A stretch of 6,743 bases of DNA from an uncultured Bdellovibrionales bacterium (lineage in GTDB: Bacteria > Bdellovibrionota > Bdellovibrionia > Bdellovibrionales > UBA1609): NCBI GenBank assembly GCA_937980625.1, contig CALJPJ010000245.1:1-6743 (forward strand), given 5' to 3'. How positions within the stretch are numbered: position 1 is the stretch's first letter; the number at the start of each line of letters is the position of its first letter. A program made the translations under genes and the position numbers. Below, one piece after another: positions 1 to 4,524 of the stretch. The notes beneath the pieces are model-generated. The model was given only the letters and a program-made list of their open reading frames with translations, was not told the origin of the DNA and made no database searches.

Positions 1-288
1 ATCTAATTTTTCTAGCTCTTCGTTTGAACATATATTTCTATCTGTTAAACAGTTTAATGACCTAGTCAGTTGAAATTTTAAAGTGTTTATTTTTTCAATT
101 GATAGCGCTTTAATCGTATTAATTGTATTCCAATCTTGCTCTGAAAATTTAAATTCAAATAATTGAGTGCTTTTACGAGTTTTTGCTTTTTCATGAATAT
201 GTTTGGGCACCCTTGCCTCAGAAACTGGAAGCCCTAAGCTGAAAGCCAAAGTAATCACTAAATATTTTTTCAAAAGCTGAACAAACAT
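1..288 (-). CDS. Small secreted protein of unknown function, partial (C-terminus beyond the left edge)
   Basis: The open frame starts at ATG 288-286 and reads 96 codons to the window edge without a stop. I do not recognise the family. Residues 1-25 look like a Sec signal peptide: Lys7-Lys8, a hydrophobic core (about residues 9-20), then VSEA with a plausible signal peptidase I cut after Ala25, so the protein is probably periplasmic or outer-membrane. The visible mature part is basic at first (KHIHEKAKTRKS) and then helical-looking and charged. It has two cysteines, Cys80 and Cys87, which could form a disulfide. Upstream the frame stays open for about 36 codons back to a TGA but contains no ATG, GTG or TTG, so ATG 288 is the first usable start. 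An AAAGG lies only one base before the ATG, which is unusually close for a Shine-Dalgarno site. The gene follows rpsI on the same strand but probably has its own promoter. Confidence 0.7.
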   Translation of the reverse strand, partial: MFVQLLKKYLVITLAFSLGLPVSEARVPKHIHEKAKTRKSTQLFEFKFSEQDWNTINTIKALSIEKINTLKFQLTRSLNCLTDRNICSNEELEKLD

Positions 289-418
289 ACCTTTAGAATG
301 AATTGCAATTAAATATCCATCTTTAAAAAAAGCAATAATAAGTAATATTAGGTGCTTAGCTGATATAAAAAAAAGTTGTTTAATGTTATTTTTTCAACAT
401 CTTACAAAAATTGTTATT

Positions 419-449
419 ATTATAGTTACTTACGGCATATCTCTATTAA
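419..449 (-). promoter_or_regulatory. Candidate promoter for the partial secreted-protein gene
   Basis: On the minus strand a perfect TATAAT (-10) sits at 424-419. A TTAATA (-35, 4 of 6 matches to TTGACA) sits at 449-444, with a longish 19-base spacer. Transcription would start near 412, giving a leader of about 120 nt before the ATG at 288. The spacer is almost entirely the downstream copy of the rpsI-end repeat. AT-rich DNA yields many chance -10 boxes, so this is moderate at best. Confidence 0.4.
429..449. repeat. Direct repeat, distal copy of the rpsI stop-codon region
   Basis: CTTACGGCATATCTCT at 429-444 is identical to 532-547. The match continues as ATTAA here against GATTAA there, so 21 of 22 bases agree with one single-base gap. 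The copies lie in the same orientation, 103 bases apart. This distal copy lacks the partner arm that folds the proximal copy into a hairpin. Confidence 0.8.
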
Positions 450-452
450 GAT

Positions 453-503
453 TTAAAATATATCCCGCACCGTCCAATAGGGACGGTTCGTTATATATTT
501 TAA
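453..503 (-). terminator. 51-nt imperfect palindrome, probable (possibly bidirectional) terminator of rplM-rpsI
   Basis: The core is a perfect 7-bp GC-rich stem (ACCGTCC 469-475 with GGACGGT 481-487) around a 5-base loop. After one mismatch, 2 bp and a two-base mismatch, it continues as an 11-bp AT arm (453-463 with 493-503). Seen from rpsI on the minus strand, the hairpin starts about 47 bases after the stop codon and ends in a U-rich arm rather than a clean U-run. The plus-strand reading is also followed by T-rich sequence. As the only strong GC hairpin in the rpsI-to-next-gene gap, it is the best candidate for ending the ribosomal-protein transcript. A small palindromic extragenic repeat element would look the same. 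Confidence 0.55.
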
Positions 504-516
504 TTTTTTGTTTAGC

Positions 517-550
517 ATCAGAGCCTCATGCCTTACGGCATATCTCTGAT
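517..550 (-). other. Stem-loop starting at the rpsI stop codon
   Basis: ATCAGAG (517-523) pairs with CTCTGAT (544-550). Inside it ATGCC (528-532) pairs with GGCAT (537-541) around a TTAC loop, giving 12 base pairs with small internal bulges. Its first base on the minus strand is the last base of the rpsI TAA (552-550). It is not followed by a U-run, so it looks more like a 3'-end stability or processing element than a terminator by itself. Confidence 0.5.
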
Positions 551-553
551 TAA
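532..553. repeat. Direct repeat, proximal copy spanning the rpsI stop codon
   Basis: This is the partner of 429-449. It covers the last bases of rpsI including the TAA stop (552-550) and most of the adjoining stem-loop. Relative to the distal copy it has one extra G at 548. Confidence 0.8.
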
Positions 554-951
554 CGTTTTGAGAATTGAGTTGAACGTCTTGCTTTATGACGACCGTATTT
601 CTTTCTTTCAACCATACGAGAGTCACGAGTTAGAAAACCTGATTTTTTTAGAGTTGGTCTTAAACCTTCATCAACAGCAAGTAATGCACGAGATATTCCG
701 TGGCGAATTGCCTCAACTTGGCCAGTAGTTCCACCACCTTTTACAGTGATTTTAGCGTCAAATTTATTAGCCATTTCAGTTACAACAAAAGCTTGCTGTA
801 ATACTATCAAACCAGATTTAGTTGAAATATATTTAGAAGCCTCTTTGCCATTAATGGTAATATTGCCACTACCTGGTTTTAGAAATACACGGGCTGCGCT
901 AGTTTTTCTTTTTCCTGTTGCATAATAAACTTTACTATTTTCTGTTGCCAT
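550..951 (-). CDS. rpsI: 30S ribosomal protein S9
   Basis: This is a full-length 133-residue S9, close to the usual 130. Family signatures run in order: YYATGKRKTSAARVF (residues 9-23), the INGK loop (33-36), KFDAKITVKGGGTTGQ (63-78), AIRHGISRALL (81-91), and the basic tail (from about residue 116) ending STQFSKR. In known ribosomes the S9 C-terminal SKR reaches the P-site tRNA anticodon stem, and that end is intact here. Residues 49-54 read IVLQQA, where many S9 proteins have an R-QPL-like segment, a mild divergence. The ATG at 951 has a good Shine-Dalgarno (AAAGGA, 966-961) nine bases upstream. rplM ends 17 bases upstream, the classic rplM-rpsI operon arrangement. The stop codon lies inside a duplicated sequence and next to a stem-loop. 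Confidence 0.98.
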   Translation of the reverse strand: MATENSKVYYATGKRKTSAARVFLKPGSGNITINGKEASKYISTKSGLIVLQQAFVVTEMANKFDAKITVKGGGTTGQVEAIRHGISRALLAVDEGLRPTLKKSGFLTRDSRMVERKKYGRHKARRSTQFSKR

Positions 952-968
952 AAATTACTGTCCTTTAA

Positions 969-1397
969 TTACGCGTTTAAAGCTTCTGGTTTTTGTGAAG
1001 CATGAGGGTGTTCAGCTCCAGGATATACTTTTAATTTACTAATAATTTGATTTGATAATTTGTTCTTCGGCAGCATACCACGAACAGATTTAACTATAAT
1101 CTCGGTAGAATCTTTTTCTTTTAGTTCTTTCGCTGTAAACTCTCTTAAAGAACCAAAAAAGCGAGATCTAGTGTAATACTTTTTTTGGTCCCACTTATTA
1201 CCAGTAAATTTAACTTTATCACTGTTTATAACAACAACAAAATCACCCATATCAGTATTTGGCGTAAATTGTGGTTTATTTTTTCCACGCAATGTATTTG
1301 CTAGTTCAGTGGCCAAACGACCTACCGTTTTGTCCGTAGCATCTACAATCCACCACTTTTCAGTTTTATCTTTCTCTGTTGGAACCCAGGTTTTCAT
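969..1397 (-). CDS. rplM: 50S ribosomal protein L13
   Basis: The 142-residue product matches the family length. Hallmarks in order are the KTWVPT start, WWIVDATDKTVGRLATELA (about 15-33), LRGKNKPQFTPNTDMGDFVVVIN (36-58), KFTGNKW (63-69), the RGMLPKNKL segment (106-114) and the C-terminal KVYPGAEHPHASQKPEAL. Residues 75-85 read YTRSRFFGSLR instead of the more common HSGYPGGL type, a lineage-style variation. The protein is an early assembly component of the large subunit. The start is ATG 1397, with only a weak AGGT seven bases upstream. rpsI follows after 17 bases and is surely co-transcribed. In E. coli, L13 represses its own operon through the mRNA leader; whether that holds here cannot be told from the sequence. 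Confidence 0.98.
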   Translation of the reverse strand: MKTWVPTEKDKTEKWWIVDATDKTVGRLATELANTLRGKNKPQFTPNTDMGDFVVVINSDKVKFTGNKWDQKKYYTRSRFFGSLREFTAKELKEKDSTEIIVKSVRGMLPKNKLSNQIISKLKVYPGAEHPHASQKPEALNA

Positions 1398-1442
1398 ATT
1401 AGTACCTATTTCTTAATGTTTATACGTTATACCTAAAGAGGT

Positions 1443-1471
1443 CTTTTACTTCAGGTTTGCATTAGAGACAA
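1443..1471 (-). promoter_or_regulatory. Candidate promoter for rplM-rpsI
   Basis: On the minus strand TTGTCT (1471-1466, 4 of 6 matches to -35) and TAAAAG (1448-1443, 4 of 6 to -10) are separated by exactly 17 bases. Transcription would start near 1436, giving a leader of about 40 nt. A second possible -10, TATAAC at 1431-1426, would give a leader of about 20 nt. The 203-bp gap after truA makes a promoter here likely, but which boxes are used is uncertain. Confidence 0.4.
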
Positions 1472-1544
1472 ATAAATAGTGCTAAAAAAGCAATTTTTCT
1501 AGGCTATTTTATAAAAATTTAGATATCAAAAGCACTCATATAAA

Positions 1545-1594
1545 AGTTTAAACTCGTCTTTCTGTACAAAATAAGTGCACTCAGACTAGCTAGT
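1545..1594. other. Cluster of three perfect short palindromes between truA and rplM
   Basis: AGTTTAAACT (1545-1554), AGTGCACT (1574-1581) and ACTAGCTAGT (1585-1594) are perfect palindromes of 10, 8 and 10 bases within 50 bp. They lie just downstream of the truA stop and about 150-200 bp upstream of rplM. They have no loops and would make poor RNA hairpins, so if they mean anything they are protein-binding sites. I see no convincing terminator for truA here, so read-through into rplM-rpsI is possible. Confidence 0.35.
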
Positions 1595-1600
1595 TTAACT

Positions 1601-2386
1601 TTAATCTAATAATTTCAATGGCTTATCTATATCTGCTGGATATTCAACACTCATTAGGTAAAGGCCAAGGGCTGGGGCTGAGCTCGCGGCTTTTCTGCGA
1701 TCCTTAGATTTTAAGACCTCCAAAAGATCATTTTCACTTTTATTCTTAAAGTGCATATGAAGCATAGTTCCAACCAAGTTTCTAACCATTTGCTTTAAAA
1801 ATCCATTTCCAGCCACATAGTATGAAATCTCTTCAGGTGAACTCTCATTTCTTATCCACTCTGACCTATAGACCGTTCGAGTTGTAGACGGGACAGGGCT
1901 CCCTGCTGTCATAAAACTTTTAAAATCTTGAGTGCCTATAAAGTGTCTTGCAAATTGATTTAAATGGTCTAAACACAGCGGCTTTCTCACCCAGTGTTTA
2001 TACTTAGAGTTTAAAGCAAAAGGCAGTGATGAATTATAAATTTTATATTGGTAAGTTTTTTTTTGGCTAGATGCTATAGCGTGAAAATCATCATTCACGA
2101 TATAAGCTGAATGAACACTTATATCTGTTGGCATTAGCCCATTAAGACCCCGCATCAAAGGAATTGACTCAACATTATCTGGCAACCAACTATGAGCGAC
2201 TTGCGCATAAGCATGAACCCCGGCATCTGTTCGTCCTGACCCACAGATTTTTATTTCTTTGTTTTTAAAGATTTTTTGTAAGGCTTTTTCAATTTCTCCC
2301 TGAACTGTTGGACGCCCTTCTTTTTGTCTTTGCCAACCACCATAATCAGTTCCATCATATGAAAAAGTAAGTTTTACTTTTTTCAT
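1601..2386 (-). CDS. truA: tRNA pseudouridine(38-40) synthase TruA
   Basis: The enzyme isomerises uridine to pseudouridine at positions 38-40 of the tRNA anticodon arm in the cytoplasm. At 261 residues it is of normal length. Visible motifs: YDGTDYGGWQRQ (10-21), the catalytic loop GSGRTDAGVHA (49-59) with nucleophile Asp54 and Arg52, YQYKIYN (112-118) with the stacking tyrosine at 112, FLKQMVRNLVGTM (196-208) and the C-terminal APALGLYLMSVEYP (237-250). The FHAR-like motif reads FHAI (101-104), losing its arginine, but every catalytic position I can place is present, so I expect an active enzyme. Its ATG is two bases after the TAG of the M23 peptidase gene, which indicates translational coupling and co-transcription. 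Only a weak GAG lies upstream as a ribosome site. Confidence 0.97.
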   Translation of the reverse strand: MKKVKLTFSYDGTDYGGWQRQKEGRPTVQGEIEKALQKIFKNKEIKICGSGRTDAGVHAYAQVAHSWLPDNVESIPLMRGLNGLMPTDISVHSAYIVNDDFHAIASSQKKTYQYKIYNSSLPFALNSKYKHWVRKPLCLDHLNQFARHFIGTQDFKSFMTAGSPVPSTTRTVYRSEWIRNESSPEEISYYVAGNGFLKQMVRNLVGTMLHMHFKNKSENDLLEVLKSKDRRKAASSAPALGLYLMSVEYPADIDKPLKLLD

Positions 2387-2388
2387 AA

Positions 2389-3369
2389 CTACTCAATAAT
2401 ATAATTTTTAGGGTCAACAGCAACACCATTTACTCTCACTTCATAATGTAAATGCGAGCCTGATGAACGACCTGTACTACCTACACCAGCAATTTTATCA
2501 CCACGTTTCACTTTTTGACCGTACTTAACATAAACCTCTGAATTATGAGCATAGCGTGTTTTTACTCCGTACCCATGATCAATCGATATTAAATTACCAT
2601 AACCACTTTCATAGCCAACATAAGATACAACTCCGTTAGCTGGTGCATAAACTGGCGTCCCTGGTGCGGCAGCAATATCTAAACCCGAGTGCATAACTGA
2701 TGCACCAGTAAAGGGGTCTGACCTTAAACCAAACTTTGAAGTGTACCACCCGTCTTTGACTGGCCTCATATTAGGCGTGGCATTTAATATAGATTTACGA
2801 TGCGACAAGTTCTCCCAAGTTAACAATAATGATTGCTCTTCAAGCTTTGAATGTTTGGCTAAGTTATCTACTTTAATTTCAAGTTCGTGAGCATGATTTA
2901 CATCTGCACTACTACCACTAAATCGAGCTAATGGAGCTTTTTTCAAAAAAGTAAGTTTATCAAATATTTTAGAAATTGGCTGAACAGAAGCTTGTAATGG
3001 ACCCTTTGCCACATTTAGTTTTGAGTTAACATGTAATTGCTTTAAGTTTAATTTATCATCACCTAACTCACCAATATTACGAGTTACACTTTTAACTCGT
3101 AGTAATGTTTTTTCAAGGCTCATTACTTTACTTTCAACTAACTTAAATTTTTGCTGCAAAATAATATTTTGTGATTTTAAATTACTCTCGTTACTGTAAT
3201 CTGAAATAACTTTAAAATAATCTACAAAAAAACAAAACAGAAGCACAGCCAGTAAACCCACAAAAAACAATGAAAGATGAACTAACGACTTGCGAATAGT
3301 AAAACTTCTAACTTCAGTACTCGAGTTACTTGTCAGTACTATAGTGTATGCTTTTTCCGATGTAGACAC
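2389..3369 (-). CDS. Membrane-anchored M23 (LytM-type) peptidoglycan metalloendopeptidase
   Basis: The 326-residue protein has a short cytoplasmic N-terminus and one transmembrane helix at about 31-52. A coiled-coil-prone stretch follows (about 61-95), then a linker, a second helical segment (about 158-190), and a C-terminal M23 domain (about 205-326). The zinc and catalytic set is complete: His227 and Asp231 in HSGLD, His275 in YAHN, and His306 and His308 in SHLHYE. It should therefore be an active hydrolase cutting peptide cross-links in the periplasm, not a degenerate EnvC-like activator. The TM plus coiled coil resembles M23 proteins that work in septal or shape-linked wall remodelling. 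The start is GTG 3369, supported by a strong AGGAG (3382-3378) eight bases upstream. The gene lies 59 bases after the PP2C gene and two bases before truA. The cleaved bond cannot be told from sequence. Confidence 0.93.
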   Translation of the reverse strand: MSTSEKAYTIVLTSNSSTEVRSFTIRKSLVHLSLFFVGLLAVLLFCFFVDYFKVISDYSNESNLKSQNIILQQKFKLVESKVMSLEKTLLRVKSVTRNIGELGDDKLNLKQLHVNSKLNVAKGPLQASVQPISKIFDKLTFLKKAPLARFSGSSADVNHAHELEIKVDNLAKHSKLEEQSLLLTWENLSHRKSILNATPNMRPVKDGWYTSKFGLRSDPFTGASVMHSGLDIAAAPGTPVYAPANGVVSYVGYESGYGNLISIDHGYGVKTRYAHNSEVYVKYGQKVKRGDKIAGVGSTGRSSGSHLHYEVRVNGVAVDPKNYIIE

Positions 3370-3387
3370 CTTGTGCTCTCCTAAAAT

Positions 3388-3414
3388 AGGAAAACAAAAT
3401 AGCTAACAATAGCC
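3388..3414 (-). terminator. Weak intra-operon hairpin with U-rich tail (possible attenuator)
   Basis: Between the phosphatase stop and the M23 Shine-Dalgarno, the minus strand can pair GGCTA (3414-3410) with TAGCT (3405-3401), including one G-U pair, around a TTGT loop. It is followed by ATTTTGTTTT. The stem is short, so it would at most reduce read-through from the phosphatase into the M23 gene. Confidence 0.25.
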
Positions 3415-3428
3415 GCCTGCGTCAATGA

Positions 3429-4160
3429 TTATGTGAATTTTATATATAGTGCCGAAATATTGTCATCTCCACCGCCCTCACAGGCTAGTTTTATACACTT
3501 TTCAGGTATTTGTGCCCCTTCAGTTTTTGAAAATAAATCTAAAAGCGCCGTATCTGTGACCATCCCAGTCACACCATCAGAGCACATAAAGATACAATCA
3601 CCTGCAACAATCTCTTTTTGTACAATATCAACTTGAATATATGGCTCAAAACCAACGCTGCGAGTGATGATGTTTTTACCTACTAATTGTTCTTCATTAA
3701 TATTGCGAAACTTACTCATTTTTAGCTGTTCATAAACAAGTGAGTGATCCTCTGTTAATTGCCACAAATTACGACCATTAAAATAGTACGCTCTTGAGTC
3801 ACCCACATTACCAGTATAAAAGCTATTATTATAAATTAATGTCACAACCAGTGTTGTGCCCATACCTCGGAGCTCAAGCTTGTCTTCATTACCCATTTTA
3901 AAAATTCGACTGGTGGCTTGAATATATGCTTCACGAAATAAATCAATCGGTGTAAACATATTATTCAACTTACTAAACTTGGCTGAAATAATTTCCACCA
4001 CAGTATCTATAGCTAATTGTGAGGCGATTTCACCTCCAACATGGCCACCCATACCATCGGCAACAATATATAAACCAAGATCATTATTTACGTATATATT
4101 ATCCTGGTTTTCAGACCTCTTTAGCCCAACGTCTGTTTTTCCCCAACCTTCAAAGCTCAT
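3429..4160 (-). CDS. PP2C-family (Stp/PrpC-type) serine/threonine protein phosphatase
   Basis: This is a compact single-domain 243-residue bacterial PP2C that removes phosphate from Ser/Thr using two Mn/Mg ions. It shows the full motif series: TDVGLKRSENQD (9-20), VADGMGGHVGGE (33-44) with metal ligand Asp35, GMGTT (99-103), GNVGDSRAY (117-125), LTEDHS (135-140), CSDGVTGMV (193-201) with Asp195, and GGGDDNIS (229-236) with Asp233. It has no membrane segment or sensor domain, so it is a cytosolic enzyme. Such phosphatases usually oppose Hanks-type kinases, but none lies in this window. The start is ATG 4160. AAAAGG sits directly against it, too near for a normal Shine-Dalgarno, and an in-frame TAA lies four codons upstream, so no earlier start exists. 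It heads the operon with the M23 peptidase and truA and diverges from the TonB-like gene. Confidence 0.95.
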   Translation of the reverse strand: MSFEGWGKTDVGLKRSENQDNIYVNNDLGLYIVADGMGGHVGGEIASQLAIDTVVEIISAKFSKLNNMFTPIDLFREAYIQATSRIFKMGNEDKLELRGMGTTLVVTLIYNNSFYTGNVGDSRAYYFNGRNLWQLTEDHSLVYEQLKMSKFRNINEEQLVGKNIITRSVGFEPYIQVDIVQKEIVAGDCIFMCSDGVTGMVTDTALLDLFSKTEGAQIPEKCIKLACEGGGDDNISALYIKFT

Positions 4161-4166
4161 CCTTTT

Positions 4167-4194
4167 ATTTTACACAAGAATACTAATTATTAAA
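4167..4194 (-). promoter_or_regulatory. Candidate promoter of the phosphatase operon, leaderless spacing
   Basis: TAAAAT (4172-4167) is a good -10 hexamer lying exactly six bases from the ATG at 4160. This would put the transcription start on or within a base of the A of the start codon. The best -35 is only TTTAAT (4194-4189) at 16 bases, so the site may need an activator. It adjoins the inverted repeat at 4194-4216. Confidence 0.3.
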
Positions 4195-4216
4195 CATGAA
4201 TTTTACTTGTTCATGT
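4194..4216. promoter_or_regulatory. Inverted repeat, candidate operator upstream of the phosphatase gene
   Basis: ACATGAA (4194-4200) and TTCATGT (4210-4216) are perfect 7-bp arms around nine bases, a typical spacing for a dimeric regulator. It abuts the weak -35 of the phosphatase promoter. I do not recognise the regulator. Confidence 0.4.
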
Positions 4217-4387
4217 CGATAATTCATTTAAATTCAAAAAAATCGTCGCAATTAGTAATAGCTTTAAAAAAAACTCGCAGCCATAAAAGATAAAGTTAAA
4301 CTTAGGATTCTAAATTAGTAGCTCATATAAGAAACTAGCGTATTGGCTAAAAAGCTGGATGAATGGTCAATAGCTCCTAGTCTAGTT

Positions 4388-4410
4388 AAGCTTTAGATGA
4401 AATAAAGCTT
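4388..4410. promoter_or_regulatory. Inverted repeat, candidate operator or stem-loop upstream of the TonB-like gene
   Basis: AAGCTTTA (4388-4395) and TAAAGCTT (4403-4410) are perfect 8-bp arms around GATGAAA. The site is about 115 bases upstream of the TonB-like start. It is not followed by a U-run on either strand, so a DNA-binding site is more likely than a terminator. Confidence 0.4.
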
Positions 4411-4488
4411 GTCATTAGTCTATATTTTAGAGCTAGTTTTATAAATTAAAAAAATAACAATTTTTTTACCTTTTAGACTGAACACCTG

Positions 4489-4518
4489 TTAACTATTTCA
4501 GCAAATAAACCGAATAAT
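4489..4518 (+). promoter_or_regulatory. Candidate promoter of the TonB-like gene, leaderless spacing
   Basis: TTAACT (4489-4494, 4 of 6 matches to -35) and AATAAT (4513-4518, 5 of 6 to -10) are separated by 18 bases. The -10 ends six bases before the ATG at 4525, so transcription could begin at the start codon itself. No Shine-Dalgarno is present upstream of that ATG, which fits a leaderless message. Confidence 0.35.
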
Positions 4519-4524
4519 ACAGCA

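Larger units (their letters stand above)
4161..4524. other. Divergent intergenic region between the phosphatase and TonB-like genes
   Basis: This is 364 bases of very AT-rich DNA without a credible gene. It holds candidate promoters abutting both start codons, two unrelated 23-bp inverted repeats (4194-4216 and 4388-4410) and a TAGTCTA heptamer repeated at 4378-4384 and 4416-4422. Nothing between about 4220 and 4375 stood out apart from A- and T-runs. A small RNA cannot be excluded, but nothing specific supports one. Confidence 0.5.

Noticed and set aside
289..395. N-terminal extension of the left-edge gene through an open, hydrophobic upstream frame
   Set aside because: The frame is open but has no ATG, GTG or TTG, and the ATG at 288 already begins a well-formed signal peptide.
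367..398. Possible terminator from ATGTT/AACAT arms (382-398) with a nearby T-run on the minus strand
   Set aside because: The stem is only five AT-rich pairs and the T-run (374-367) is separated from it, in a stretch where such matches are expected by chance.
528..728. Plus-strand open frame opposite the end of rpsI
   Set aside because: It lies almost wholly antisense to rpsI, whose family motifs are unmistakable. It has no ribosome site and its first residues come from the repeat/hairpin sequence.
1478..1500. TGCT-A-run-AGCA hairpin followed by ATTTTT on the plus strand
   Set aside because: The stem is four pairs and no plus-strand gene lies upstream to be terminated.
3433..3636. Plus-strand open frame inside the phosphatase gene
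   Set aside because: It is a shadow of the PP2C C-terminal coding sequence, with no ribosome site and no recognisable protein features.
3979..4293. Plus-strand open frame overlapping the phosphatase start and the intergenic region
   Set aside because: Most of it is antisense to conserved PP2C motifs. The intergenic tail has a composition typical of random AT-rich sequence.
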